Below, piece by piece: positions 47,132 to 55,108 of a stretch of 64,000 bases of DNA; positions within the stretch are counted from its first letter, which is position 1, and each line of letters opens with the position of its first letter. Both the position numbers and the translations under genes were made by a program. Origin of the DNA: Candidatus Moraniibacteriota bacterium (GTDB taxonomy: Bacteria > Patescibacteria > Paceibacteria > Moranbacterales > UBA2206). The notes under the pieces were generated by a model. It saw nothing but the letters and a program-made list of their open reading frames with translations. It was not told where the DNA came from and ran no database searches. Location of the stretch: positions 124,001 to 188,000 of the forward strand of contig JAUSNP010000003.1 of assembly GCA_030645735.1 (NCBI GenBank). Reading direction: 5' to 3'.

Positions 47132-47746
47132 ATGGCATCACAAATCGCGCATATTGTTTATGCGAAGAGATATTTGGAAAAGTTTCCCTCGAATGAAATT
47201 GATCGAGACGAGTTTTTGTTGGGTTGTGTTTTCCCGGACATCCGTCGCGTGGCCGAAAATCTGACGAGGAAAGACACGCACATGGCCTTTGAGCCGATTG
47301 ATTTGAATTTCACAGGACTGACTTCTTTTCAAGCGGGTTGGAAGTTTCATTTATATTGCGACATGAAGCGTGAGGAAATTTTGAATCAATACGGTTTTTA
47401 TAAACTGACAGCAGACAATGGCAAATTTTGGCAGTCGAGCAAAATGTTGGAAGATGAATTGTTGTATGATGTTTATAATAATTGGGAAAAGCTAGTTCAT
47501 TATTTCAACAATGCGCCAGTGGCGCAATCGCCGCAAGGAGTTTCCAAAGAATCATTTGCATTGTGGTATGCGATTGTAGCACGCTATATTGAAAAGAAGC
47601 CAGACAACAAAGCGATGCAACTTTTCATCAGTAAGCAAGCAATGTTTCAAAAAGATAGTTCGGTGATTATGAAAAAAGTTGATGAGTTGAGAAAAGATAG
47701 TCGATCGGTGGAGATATTAAAGAGAGTGGTAGAGGAAATTGTATAG
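47132..47746 (+). CDS. Hypothetical protein, possibly metal-dependent hydrolase-like
   Basis: A 204-residue soluble protein with IAHIVYAKRYLEKFPSNEI, then FLLGCVFPDIRRVAENLTRKDTHM (given in part: FLLGCVFPDIRRV). The early His and the GxxxPDIR plus THM pattern resembles zinc-dependent phospholipase C-like proteins, which begin with a His near the N-terminus and a GxxxPD motif. The rest is helical. Resemblance is weak, so function is left open. It follows the second TrmB-like gene. Confidence 0.6.
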   Translation: MASQIAHIVYAKRYLEKFPSNEIDRDEFLLGCVFPDIRRVAENLTRKDTHMAFEPIDLNFTGLTSFQAGWKFHLYCDMKREEILNQYGFYKLTADNGKFWQSSKMLEDELLYDVYNNWEKLVHYFNNAPVAQSPQGVSKESFALWYAIVARYIEKKPDNKAMQLFISKQAMFQKDSSVIMKKVDELRKDSRSVEILKRVVEEIV

Positions 47747-47795
47747 AAGTCCATAAAGTCAAAAGTCTATAAAGTTAAATGTTAATAAGAAATAT

Positions 47796-48089
47796 ATGCA
47801 ATTAGAAGTTAAAAATATCAAGATGAGTCCGGTGATGCTTTTGAGGAGAGCGGGTTATACTTTTCAACGAAATGAAGGGCAAGAAATGAGTTTTGTGCGA
47901 GCTTTGGCTAGAGCGGGTTATCCAAGATTTCATATGTATGTATCAGTGGCGGGAGTGGATATGAAAATCAACATTCATTTGGATCAAAAGAAAGAGACCT
48001 ATGGATCAGGCACTCGACATCATGGGGAATATGAGGATGATGGGGCCTTGAAAACAGAGGTTGAGAGAATCCGAGGTTTGTTGGTCTAG
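47796..48089 (+). CDS. Small conserved hypothetical protein
   Basis: A 97-residue basic protein, MQLEVKNIKMSPVMLLRRAGY at the start (20 residues shown in part: MQLEVKNIKMSPVMLLRR), then SFVRALARAGYPRFHMYV and a His/Asp-rich end (HLDQKKETYGSGTRHHGEY). No signal or membrane segment. I recall similar short proteins from CPR genomes but cannot name a function. It is preceded by AGTCCATAAAGTC repeats. Confidence 0.65.
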   Translation: MQLEVKNIKMSPVMLLRRAGYTFQRNEGQEMSFVRALARAGYPRFHMYVSVAGVDMKINIHLDQKKETYGSGTRHHGEYEDDGALKTEVERIRGLLV

Positions 48090-48140
48090 CTATTGCCAAA
48101 GTCTGCGAAAGAGGCTAAACTAAGTTATGTATTTTGACAT

Positions 48141-48223
48141 GCCGCGGTGGTGAAATTGGTATACACGCCAGTCTTAGGAACTGGTAGGTTTATCCTGTGG
48201 GAGTTCGAGTCTCCCCCGCGGCA
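48141..48223 (+). tRNA. tRNA-Leu (UAG)
   Basis: Class II tRNA with long variable arm. Acceptor GCCGCGG/CCGCGGC, anticodon arm CCAGT-CTTAGGA-ACTGG giving UAG, T-loop TTCGAGT. Confidence 0.95.
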
Positions 48224-48262
48224 CCTGACATAAAGTCCGAAGGACTACTAAATGTAAAAAGA

Positions 48263-49198
48263 ATGCAAAAAATAGTAATCGATGAAAATGGCGCTGGGGA
48301 GCGTATCGATAAATTCCTGAAAGAGGAGTTTTTTTTGAATGTGGAAACAACGCGCGGGGATGTCATCCGCAGTATCAAGGAAGGACAAATTTTGTTGAAT
48401 AATAAAAAAGTGAAACCAAGCTATATCTTGAAAGATCAAGATATAGTCATGATTGATATTCAAAAAGAAAAAGAAGAGGTGATTCCGAATAAGGATATTA
48501 AATTAGAAATTATTTTTCAAGACAAAGATATTATTGTTATCAACAAGCCATCTGGTTTGCAAGTGCATCCAAGTGATACAGAAAAAGAAAACACCTTGGT
48601 AAATGCATTAATAGTGGCTTTTCCTGAGATAAAGGATGTAAATGATGGATCAGAAGGCAGTTGGATGCGCCCAGGAATTGTGCATCGCTTAGACAAGGAT
48701 ACAAGTGGTGCAATGGTAGTGGCAAAAAATAAAAAAACTTTTGATGAATTGAAAAGACAATTTGCCGATCGAGAAATTGAAAAAAATTATGTCGCATTGG
48801 TGTATGGTCATCTAGCGAAAAATGAAGGAGTGGTGGATCAACCAATCGCACGAGCGGCCAGTTTCAAAAAACAAAAAATAGCACGTGGCCGCACCAAGGG
48901 AATTGCTCGACCAGCGTTGACGGAGTATAAACTGTTGAAAAGATTTGCCGAATTTGATTTTGTGGAGGCTGTGCCAAAAACTGGTCGTATGCATCAGATT
49001 CGTGTGCACATGTCGTCCCTTGGAAATTCGATTGTGGGGGATGCAAAGTATAAGCGCCGAAACCTGATTTTGCCCGATGGTGTTTTGCGACAGTTGCTAC
49101 ATGCTCAAAAGCTGAAGTTCACCCTATTTGGCAAAGCTTATGCTTTTGAAGCTCCTTTGCCAGCTGATTTTGCCAAATTTATGCAAAGTCTTGACTAA
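48263..49198 (+). CDS. rluD: RluD-family 23S rRNA pseudouridine synthase
   Basis: A 311-residue enzyme with an N-terminal S4 domain (ERIDKFLKEEF; IKEGQILLNNKKVKPSY) and the RluA/RluD catalytic motif HRLDKDTSGAMVVAKN with the catalytic Asp (about residue 140), then TGRMHQIRVHMSSLG. It isomerises uridines in 23S rRNA, probably in helix 69. The ATG at 48263 is chosen because an earlier in-frame start would lie inside the tRNA-Leu gene. Confidence 0.93.
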   Translation: MQKIVIDENGAGERIDKFLKEEFFLNVETTRGDVIRSIKEGQILLNNKKVKPSYILKDQDIVMIDIQKEKEEVIPNKDIKLEIIFQDKDIIVINKPSGLQVHPSDTEKENTLVNALIVAFPEIKDVNDGSEGSWMRPGIVHRLDKDTSGAMVVAKNKKTFDELKRQFADREIEKNYVALVYGHLAKNEGVVDQPIARAASFKKQKIARGRTKGIARPALTEYKLLKRFAEFDFVEAVPKTGRMHQIRVHMSSLGNSIVGDAKYKRRNLILPDGVLRQLLHAQKLKFTLFGKAYAFEAPLPADFAKFMQSLD

Positions 49199-49273
49199 AA
49201 ACTAATATAAAGGTAAGATAAAAAGGCTAAAATCTCGGGTTTCGAGACTGTTTTAATTTAATAAAACTTCAGG

Positions 49274-49279
49274 TATAAT
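49274..49279 (+). promoter_or_regulatory. -10 box of rplS, near-leaderless
   Basis: TATAAT ends 9 bases before the ATG of rplS, so transcription should begin within about three bases of the start codon. The -35 region (TTTTAA, 17 bases upstream) is weak. Confidence 0.5.
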
Positions 49280-49288
49280 AACAATCAT

Positions 49289-49735
49289 ATGCAAAAGAAA
49301 GTAATCGAATTTAACAAGGAATTGAGAGGCAAGAATATGCCTGAGTTTTCAGCTGGGGATGTGGTGAAGGTGTATCGAAAGATTAAGGAAGGTGAAAAGG
49401 AGAGAATCCAAATGTTTGAAGGATTGATTATCGCTGTAAAAGGTGGTCAAAGCTCTTCTCCAACTATCACTGTGCGAAAAGTTTCCAATGGAATTGGAGT
49501 TGAATTGATTATCCCAATTTCTTCACCAAGTATTGAAAAGATTGTGAAAGTGAAGACCGCCAAGGTTAGACGATCAAAATTGTATTATTTGCGAGGATTG
49601 ACTGCGAAAAAGAGTCGTATGAAATATACTGACGCTGAAGCAGCTATCGTTCCACAGGAGACAATTGAGGCTCCAGTGGTAGCTGAGGTCGTTGAAGAAG
49701 CTCCAGTTGAGGCTGTTGCGGAAGAAGTTAAATAG
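49289..49735 (+). CDS. rplS: Large ribosomal subunit protein bL19 with acidic tail
   Basis: A 148-residue protein. Residues 1-112 are standard L19 (FSAGDVVKVYRKIKEGEKERIQ in part: FSAGDVVKVYRKIKEG; GIGVELIIPISSPSIEKI; VRRSKLYYLRGLTAKKSRMK). The last 35 residues are an Ala/Val/Glu-rich acidic extension (EAPVVAEVVEEAPVEAVAEE) not found in typical L19 of about 115 residues. L19 sits at the subunit interface. The gene appears leaderless. Confidence 0.94.
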   Translation: MQKKVIEFNKELRGKNMPEFSAGDVVKVYRKIKEGEKERIQMFEGLIIAVKGGQSSSPTITVRKVSNGIGVELIIPISSPSIEKIVKVKTAKVRRSKLYYLRGLTAKKSRMKYTDAEAAIVPQETIEAPVVAEVVEEAPVEAVAEEVK

Positions 49736-49796
49736 GGCTTCTGTAGCGAATTTGTCGTACAGGGGATTCATGTGGTATATTTAGAATAAGGTTAGC

Positions 49797-49864
49797 GTCT
49801 TCGTGGTGGAATTCCTGCCTGCCGGCAGGCAGGGGTATACACACATGCTTGAGACGCATGGAAC
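49797..49864 (+). pseudogene. tRNA-Leu(GAG) fragment interrupted by a 20-bp palindrome
   Basis: Bases 49797-49813 (GTCTTCGTGGTGGAATT) and 49834-49862 match the first half of the intact tRNA-Leu at 49890, but CCTGCCTGCCGGCAGGCAGG (49814-49833) is inserted between AATT and GGTATAC in the D-loop. The part after the anticodon arm (from 49863) is lost. No target-site duplication is visible. The intact copy follows 26 bp later. Confidence 0.88.
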
Positions 49865-49889
49865 CCAGACAGTATTGAAATTAAAAATT

Positions 49890-49972
49890 GTCTTCGTGGT
49901 GGAATTGGTATACACACATGCTTGAGGTGCATGGATCGTAAGGTCGTGCGAGTTCGAGTCTCGCCGAAGGCA
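49890..49972 (+). tRNA. tRNA-Leu (GAG)
   Basis: Class II tRNA. Acceptor GTCTTCG/CGAAGGC with one G-U pair, anticodon arm CATGC-TTGAGGT-GCATG giving GAG, variable arm, T-loop TTCGAGT. A broken partial copy lies just upstream. Confidence 0.94.
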
Positions 49973-49983
49973 CCACAATTGTT

Positions 49984-50096
49984 GGCCTGCCTGCCACATT
50001 TTCAAAACATTATTAACTACTTCCAACAGTTAGTAATGTAATGTGGTAAAATACAGTTGAGACTAATATAATATGGTTGGAAAATGAGGCAGGCCT
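49984..50096. repeat. Inverted CCTGCC repeat flanking the tRNA-Phe promoter region
   Basis: GGCCTGCCT (49984-49992) plus CATTTTC is matched by GAAAATG plus AGGCAGGCC (about 50081-50096) in inverse order. The right arm runs into the first bases of tRNA-Phe. It is related to the CCTGCCTGCCGGCAGGCAGG palindrome found at 49814, 57525 and 58329. Confidence 0.55.
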
Positions 50097-50164
50097 GGAT
50101 AGCTCAGTGGTAGAGCAGAGGATTGAAAATCCTCGTGTCGTCAGTTCAATTCTGACTCTAGGCA
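50093..50164 (+). tRNA. tRNA-Phe (GAA)
   Basis: Acceptor GCCTGGA/TCTAGGC, anticodon arm GAGGA-TTGAAAA-TCCTC giving GAA, T-loop TTCAATT. First of three clustered tRNAs. Confidence 0.94.
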
Positions 50165-50222
50165 CAAATGTGATAAAATAAAAAGAGTAAAAAAATTGGT
50201 TAGCCAACCTACGAAAGATTAT

Positions 50223-50295
50223 GGGCAATTAGCTCAATGGCTAGAGCATCTCGATTACACCGAGAGGGTTATAGGTTCGAGTCCTATATTGCCCA
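50223..50295 (+). tRNA. tRNA-Val (UAC)
   Basis: Acceptor GGGCAAT/ATTGCCC, anticodon arm TCTCG-ATTACAC-CGAGA giving UAC, T-arm TATAGG-TTCGAGT-CCTATA. Confidence 0.94.
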
Positions 50296-50333
50296 CACAA
50301 GACAAAATATCGCTCTCGCCGCTTGGCGAGTAT

Positions 50334-50405
50334 GCGGGTATCGTATAGTGGTTCTTATACGTCCTTGCCAAGGATGAGATGGGGGTTCGATTCCCCCTAC
50401 CCGCT
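50334..50405 (+). tRNA. tRNA-Gly (GCC)
   Basis: Acceptor GCGGGTA/TACCCGC, anticodon arm CGTCC-TTGCCAA-GGATG giving GCC, T-arm GGGGG-TTCGATT-CCCCC. Confidence 0.94.
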
Positions 50406-50410
50406 CAAAT

Positions 50411-50449
50411 AAACTAAAGAATTCTCCTAAATGGAGAATTTTTTAGTTT
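50411..50449 (+). terminator. Terminator of the tRNA cluster
   Basis: AAACTAAAGAATTCTCC pairs with GGAGAATTTTTTAGTTT (small bulge) right after tRNA-Gly. Between here and 50526 lie two GGCTTATTTAAGCC-like palindromes. Confidence 0.8.
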
Positions 50450-50526
50450 CATGGCTTATTTAAGCCAAAAGTACGGAGTGGCTTAATTCGCGATGGCTTA
50501 TCTGAGCCAAAATTCGGTCTTTGTCT

Positions 50527-50555
50527 TTGACAGGCTGGACATTTTTTGCTATACT
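50527..50555 (+). promoter_or_regulatory. Promoter of the 3D-domain protein gene
   Basis: TTGACA (50527-50532), 17-base spacer, TATACT (50550-50555), start about 50562, giving a 60-base leader. Confidence 0.78.
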
Positions 50556-50620
50556 CGTTAGTCACGCTGAGATCTGGTAAAGATAGGCTTAGCATGACAT
50601 TTAACAATTAAGATCAATTA

Positions 50621-51193
50621 ATGCGTATCATTAGTATGCTTGTAGCGCTACCGATGCTGTGGACAACACTTGTCCCGCAACATGCCTTGGCAGCAGAATT
50701 TGCAAACACTGATGAAACAAAAACAAATTTAGAAATACAAGTTGAAAATATCATAGCCAAAGGCATCGTTCTGGGAAATCAAGACTATTTAGGAAGAGTC
50801 CCATATAACTTTCCTGGCTATGAACCGGTCAAAACAGCTGATGAATTGAAAAGAGAGAAAGTTTTGGCTAGATATAAAGATAAGCTAGCTAAAACAATCT
50901 TTCCGAAAGGACAATTCACAATCAACGCTTCAGCTTATACGGCCGCAGCGGATGAATGTGGCAAGTCTGACGGAATCACAGCTAGTGGTTTGAAAGTCAA
51001 AGAAAACCACACCATCGCTTGTCCGCCTCAGTTTCCTTTGGGAACTAAGATGAAAATTGAAGGTTATGGAACTTTTGTTTGTGAAGATCGTGGGGGTGCG
51101 ATCAAAGGAAATCACATTGATATCTACGTACAAACAAAAAAACAAGCTTTCGCGTTTGGTCGAAGAAATTTGACTGCAGAAATTGTTCTGTAA
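50621..51193 (+). CDS. Exported 3D-domain (MltA-related) cell wall protein
   Basis: A 190-residue protein with a signal peptide (IISMLVALPMLWTTLVPQHALA, then AEFAN). Residues about 105-190 form a 3D domain: INASAYTAAADECGKSDG, TASGLKVKENHTIACPP, LGTKMKIEGYGTFVCEDRG split as LGTKMKIEGYG and FVCEDRG, then GNHIDIYV. The three Asp of the fold are present. Such domains occur in lytic transglycosylases and Rpf/stationary-phase proteins acting on peptidoglycan. No lysin domain is added here, so binding or weak hydrolysis is possible. Confidence 0.87.
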   Translation: MRIISMLVALPMLWTTLVPQHALAAEFANTDETKTNLEIQVENIIAKGIVLGNQDYLGRVPYNFPGYEPVKTADELKREKVLARYKDKLAKTIFPKGQFTINASAYTAAADECGKSDGITASGLKVKENHTIACPPQFPLGTKMKIEGYGTFVCEDRGGAIKGNHIDIYVQTKKQAFAFGRRNLTAEIVL

Positions 51194-51205
51194 GAGTAAA
51201 ATAGC

Positions 51206-51240
51206 AAAAAACACCTTGGCTCACGCTGAGGTGTTTTTTT
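51206..51240 (+). terminator. Terminator of the 3D-domain gene
   Basis: AAAAAACACCT/AGGTGTTTTTTT hairpin, 12 bases after the stop codon. Confidence 0.9.
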
Positions 51241-51290
51241 GTTGACCGAGCAATCTATTTTTGATAAGCTGGACTAGTACCGTGATGAAT

Positions 51291-51361
51291 GGTCCGATGG
51301 CCGAGTGGTTAGGCAAGGGTCTGCAAAACCCTCTACAGCAGTTCAAATCTGCTTCGGACCT
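51291..51361 (+). tRNA. tRNA-Cys (GCA)
   Basis: Acceptor GGTCCGA/TCGGACC, anticodon arm AGGGT-CTGCAAA-ACCCT giving GCA, T-arm AGCAG-TTCAAAT-CTGCT. Discriminator U is typical of tRNA-Cys. Confidence 0.94.
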
Positions 51362-51375
51362 CCAATATTATTTAT

Positions 51376-51460
51376 GCCCGGATGGTGAAATTTGGTATAC
51401 ACTGGAGACTTAAAATCTCCCGGGAGCAATCCCTTGCGAGTTCGAGTCTCGCTCCGGGCA
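51376..51460 (+). tRNA. tRNA-Leu (UAA)
   Basis: Class II tRNA. Acceptor GCCCGGA/TCCGGGC, anticodon arm GGAGA-CTTAAAA-TCTCC giving UAA, long variable arm, T-loop TTCGAGT. Confidence 0.94.
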
Positions 51461-51487
51461 CCTAGTAACATAACTTTAGTCCAATTA

Positions 51488-51517
51488 AAAAAAGAATCAT
51501 TCTAGTGATTCTTTTTT
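51488..51517. terminator. Terminator overlapping the end of the uracil-DNA glycosylase gene
   Basis: AAAAAAGAATCA/TGATTCTTTTTT, 12-bp perfect stem, loop TTCTAG. The glycosylase stop codon (51502-51504) is in the loop, so its last codons form one arm. It also serves the tRNA-Leu transcript from the other side. Confidence 0.82.
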
Positions 51518-52089
51518 ATTTTTTGCAAAACTTTGGGAATTTTTTGGAAATCCTTTTTGAGTGTTTCTCGCAAACTGCCATTGTAGAGTGCTGCTGCTGG
51601 ATGATAGAGAGTGAAGATGTTTTGTGAACCAATTTGCGCAAGATTTATTTTTGTAACTTGGCCGTGGATTTCAGAAATCTTGGCCTTTGGCAGAAATCTT
51701 TCCATGCTGTGGCGGCCGAGAGTGATGATGAGTTTGGGCTGGATGATTTGGATTTGTTGCAAGAGCCATGGCCAGCAAGTGGCGATTTCTTCAGGCGACG
51801 GGTCGCGATTTTCGGGTGGGCGACATTTGCAGACATTGGCGATGTAGACGTCTTCCCTTTTCAATTTTATTTCGGCTAACATTTCATTCAAGAATTTTCC
51901 AGCCGCGCCGACAAAGGGAGTCCCACTTGCATCTTCCTTTTTGCCTGGCGCCTCGCCGATAAACATAATCTCCGCTTCGGAATTGCCTGAACCGAAAACG
52001 ACCTGAGTGCAACCCTCTCTGAGGGAGCATTTAGAGCATTGTTGCATTTGCTCGTTTAGCTTATTTAATTTTTGCAGTTTAGTTTGCAT
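51502..52089 (-). CDS. Uracil-DNA glycosylase, 4Fe-4S type (family 4/5)
   Basis: A 195-residue DNA repair enzyme that removes uracil. The four cluster cysteines are present: MQQCSKCSL (about 17 and 20), NVCKC (about 87) and ATCWPW (about 103). Motif A GEAPGKKEDASGTPFVGAAG (20 residues) gives the catalytic pocket, and TLGRHSMERF the DNA-binding His. Length is normal for family 4. It stands before two more repair or nucleotide genes on the same strand. Confidence 0.93.
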   Translation of the reverse strand: MQTKLQKLNKLNEQMQQCSKCSLREGCTQVVFGSGNSEAEIMFIGEAPGKKEDASGTPFVGAAGKFLNEMLAEIKLKREDVYIANVCKCRPPENRDPSPEEIATCWPWLLQQIQIIQPKLIITLGRHSMERFLPKAKISEIHGQVTKINLAQIGSQNIFTLYHPAAALYNGSLRETLKKDFQKIPKVLQKIKKNH

Positions 52090-52215
52090 GATTGTTTGGT
52101 TGCAGGTAAAAAGTTATTGGCTGTAGGGCTGGTTGTAGGTCATGGGTCATAAGTTGTATTATTTATGACTTATGACCTTAGACCATTCCTATTTCTAATG
52201 ACTTCTTGCTTATGA

Positions 52216-52746
52216 CTAAGATAGATCGTGGATTCTGTGTAATTCAAATTTTCCAGTTTCTGTGTTCCAAGTGGCGAAAGTGGGTGGGTAGAAATCGCCG
52301 GTGGCGTTGCCAGGATTGAGCAGGGTGCAGTTGCCGACAACTTCAGTCCAAGGTTTGTGAGTGTGCCCGAAGAAAACAAAATCATATTTGCCAGTCTCAG
52401 CTAACTCTTTGGCTTCGCGCGGAAAATGGATGAAGGCAATTTCTTTGTTGTCTAATTTTATTTCACCAAAATTTTCATAAACAAAAGCATTCTTATATCT
52501 GATTGCGCCGTCAGCTGATTTGCTAATATGTTCAAATGTTGACATGTTCATTTGATCTTTGTCCATATTGCCAAAAACATAGAAAATTTCGCCAGCAAAA
52601 TTGTCGCAAAAAAAATCCAACGAATCTTTCGTGGCCAAATCGCCACAACAAATGATCCTCTCAATTTTTTCTTGCGCGCAAAAATCCAAAACTTTTTTCA
52701 AGTTGGTTTCGTTGTTGTGGATGTCGGAGATGATGGCTATTTGCAT
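52216..52746 (-). CDS. YfcE/MJ0936-like metallophosphoesterase
   Basis: A 176-residue calcineurin-like phosphodiesterase with all metal motifs: ISDIHNN (7-13), CGDLATKD (about 36), FGNMDKD (about 60), HFPRE and FFGHTHKP (about 125). Members of this small family hydrolyse phosphodiesters such as bis-pNPP; the natural substrate is unknown. It is 14 bp after the endonuclease IV gene and likely co-transcribed. Confidence 0.92.
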   Translation of the reverse strand: MQIAIISDIHNNETNLKKVLDFCAQEKIERIICCGDLATKDSLDFFCDNFAGEIFYVFGNMDKDQMNMSTFEHISKSADGAIRYKNAFVYENFGEIKLDNKEIAFIHFPREAKELAETGKYDFVFFGHTHKPWTEVVGNCTLLNPGNATGDFYPPTFATWNTETGKFELHRIHDLS

Positions 52747-52759
52747 ATATTTTTTTGAT

Positions 52760-53584
52760 TTATTTTGTGCGAAAAGATTTTAGCAGTTTTATATCAATCA
52801 CAACTTCATCATGTTCAGTTTCCAAAATCATATCAATATTTTTTTCTTGGGCGAGGGCGACAATTTTTTTGAAAGCTTCGGTGCCGATGAGACCTTGGCC
52901 GATGTGGGCGTGGCGATCTTTGTGGGAGGCGCATTCAGTCAGAGAATCATTGGCGTGGATGAGTTTGATTTTGGAAAGACCTATTTCTGAGTCAATTTGT
53001 TGCAAAGTTTTTTCGAAGTCGCGCCAATCATAACCGGATGCAAATGAGTGTTGGGTGTCTATGCAAATGCCATTCAACTTGGGATGGTTCACGTTTTTGA
53101 TAATCTCGGCAATTTGTGAAAAAGTTGAGCCGATTATTTTTCCCGAGCCAGCGCTGTTTTCAATGAGAAGTTCGGCGGAGCCAGTGTAACCATCCAAAAC
53201 TTTTGTGAGCATCTCGGAAGTTTTTTTGGTTGCGTCTTCTTCAGAAAGTTCGCCAGCGCTGCCAAGGTGGGTCATGACAAATTGAGCGCCCAAAAGACTG
53301 GCGCGTTCCAATTCATCGCGCGCCACGCTGATGGAGCCATAGCGGATGCGATTGTTGGCGGAAGCAAAATTGATATAATACGGCGTGTGAATGACAAAAT
53401 TTGTGATTTTGTTTTTTTGCATTTCAGCTGAGAAGTTTTCCAAAAGTTCTCGAGTCAATTCTGGGGCTTTGCCGCCTTGAGGAGAGCGGGTGAAAATCTG
53501 AAAACATTCCGCGCCCAAATCAGCGGCTCGTTGTGGGGCATTGAAGATTCCGCCTGCAATTGAAACGTGACAGCCGATATTCAT
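52760..53584 (-). CDS. nfo: Endonuclease IV (AP endonuclease)
   Basis: A 274-residue TIM-barrel zinc enzyme that cuts DNA at abasic sites. N-terminus IGCHVSIAGGIFNAPQRA, family signatures NSAGSGKIIGSTF, GICIDTQHSFASGYDW, IHANDSLTECASHKDRHAHIG (in part: HANDSLTECASHKDRHAHIG), GLIGTEAF and ILETEHD. Works with uracil-DNA glycosylase encoded just downstream to repair uracil, so the three genes form a plausible repair set. Confidence 0.95.
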   Translation of the reverse strand: MNIGCHVSIAGGIFNAPQRAADLGAECFQIFTRSPQGGKAPELTRELLENFSAEMQKNKITNFVIHTPYYINFASANNRIRYGSISVARDELERASLLGAQFVMTHLGSAGELSEEDATKKTSEMLTKVLDGYTGSAELLIENSAGSGKIIGSTFSQIAEIIKNVNHPKLNGICIDTQHSFASGYDWRDFEKTLQQIDSEIGLSKIKLIHANDSLTECASHKDRHAHIGQGLIGTEAFKKIVALAQEKNIDMILETEHDEVVIDIKLLKSFRTK

Positions 53585-53639
53585 AAGAGTGGATTAACTG
53601 CTTATGACTATATTCTAGCATATAATAACAATGTGTACT

Positions 53640-54085
53640 TCGTACGGTTCGCCACTTTCTTTAGACATGTTCTTGCCCTTACTTTTTCTTTCCGCAAGAA
53701 AAAGTAACAAAAAGAACTCTCCGCCGGCTCGTACAAAAATAAATTTTCAACTTATTCGCGAAAAAATACTGGTTGCCCCGCGCCGGACCAGTATTTTTTA
53801 GCGCTCATAAGTTTCAATTTATAGTTTTGTACTACGCAAGGCGGAAGGGTTTTTAAAACAAAAAAAACTAGAAAAACCAATTCGCCCATAACGAAGTGCG
53901 TTTCTAAATTTCAGCGCATGAGCGTTAAGAAATTTTTTGCTACTCCTTTTAGCGGAAAGTCGTCCCTAAAATTTTAGCGAATAAGCTAGAAATTTAGACA
54001 GCACGAGTCTGGGCAGCAGTTTCTTTTCGTCCACTTTCTTTGCTGCCAAAGAAAATGGACACTCTGTTCTTTGGTAAAAGAAGAA
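53640..54085. repeat. Repeat-rich intergenic region (hairpins and long dispersed repeats, copy A)
   Basis: The 500-bp gap has no gene. It holds long hairpins (GTTACTTTTTCTT/AAGAAAAAGTAAC near 53675-53710; AAAAAATACTGGT/ACCAGTATTTTT near 53763-53802; TCCACTTTCTTTG/CAAAGAAAATGGA near 54029-54060) and the segment 53897-54030 that is found inverted at 55480-55615 (shared AAATTTCTAGCTTA, GCTCGTGCTGTCTAAATTT, GCGCTGAAATTTAGAAACGC). Confidence 0.75.
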
Positions 54086-54087
54086 TA

Positions 54088-55047
54088 TTAAATGATTTCC
54101 CATCCATCCTTAGTTTCTCGGATAGTGCCTTTGATTTCAAAGCCAGAAGCGAGTTTGTGACCACCACCACCAAATTGGGCGGCGATTTTGGAGACATCTA
54201 CGCCTTTGTATTCTTCAGAGCGCAGGCTGCCCTTGATGACGCCTTCTCCGCGTTCAGAGAGGATGAGGGCGAATTTGGTGCCTGGCACAGTGTTGAGGAT
54301 GCCGGAAACTTGAGCAATGTCTTCGGAGCCTGCACCACATTCTTCCAAATCTTTTTGAGTCAGTACTGAAATGATCATGCCGTTAGTTGGATTGATCTTG
54401 GCTTTTTCAAAAGCTTTGCCCCAGAGTTTCAAAGTCGAAATATTTTTATTAGAAAAAGTTGATTCGACTATTTTAGCCAAAGGTGCTCCGCGTTTCATAA
54501 GTTGGGAAGCAATTTCCATGACTTTTGGCGTGGTGTTGGAATGTTGAAATGAACCAGTATCAGACATGATGCCGAGCAATAGAAAGGTTGCCATCTTGCG
54601 ATTGATTTCAACTTTATTGAAAATAAAAAAGTCATAGATAAGCTCACAAACAGAAGAATATTTAGCATCCAGAATGGTGATGTCAGCTTTGACAGTGATG
54701 TCTGGATGATGATCAATGATAGCGGTGATTTGATTGTCGGCAACGGTATCAATGATTTTGTGAAAGCCACGCTCCACGCTGTCAGCGCCAATGATTAGAT
54801 TATACTTTTTCAAATCAAGATTCTCTGGATTGATGAATTTTTCTTCAGAAAAAGAGCGCAAATATTCAGGGAAGGCGTCATAGCAAGTAATGTCAGCTTT
54901 TTTGCCAAGGGTGCGAGCATATTCTTTGAGCGCCAAGACGGAACCAGTTGTGTCTCCATCTGGTCTGGAATGCGCAAAAAGCAGAATCTGTTCAGATTCC
55001 TTGATAACAAAGTTGAGGGTATTAAATTCTTTGGAAAACTTAGCCAT
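54088..55047 (-). CDS. nrnA: DHH/DHHA1 phosphoesterase, NrnA-like oligoribonuclease
   Basis: A 319-residue protein with the DHH motifs HSRPDGDTTGS (about 26-36), GADSVERG, IDHHPDITVKAD and DTGSF, followed by a DHHA1 domain ending FGGGGHKLASGFEIKG. This is the NrnA layout: degradation of short RNA and pAp hydrolysis with manganese. It lies downstream of rbfA with a small hairpin in the gap, as in the common infB-rbfA-nrnA order. Confidence 0.92.
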   Translation of the reverse strand: MAKFSKEFNTLNFVIKESEQILLFAHSRPDGDTTGSVLALKEYARTLGKKADITCYDAFPEYLRSFSEEKFINPENLDLKKYNLIIGADSVERGFHKIIDTVADNQITAIIDHHPDITVKADITILDAKYSSVCELIYDFFIFNKVEINRKMATFLLLGIMSDTGSFQHSNTTPKVMEIASQLMKRGAPLAKIVESTFSNKNISTLKLWGKAFEKAKINPTNGMIISVLTQKDLEECGAGSEDIAQVSGILNTVPGTKFALILSERGEGVIKGSLRSEEYKGVDVSKIAAQFGGGGHKLASGFEIKGTIRETKDGWEII

Positions 55048-55073
55048 AACTCTTTAATTTACAAAGCCATAAT

Positions 55074-55097
55074 AAAATGCGACTCTTGTCGCATTTT
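55074..55097 (-). terminator. Hairpin between rbfA and nrnA
   Basis: AAAATGCGAC/GTCGCATTTT, perfect 10-bp stem, loop of 4, followed by TATT on the minus strand. Probably a partial terminator or processing site. Confidence 0.6.
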
Positions 55098-55108
55098 AAG
55101 TTGTGTAT

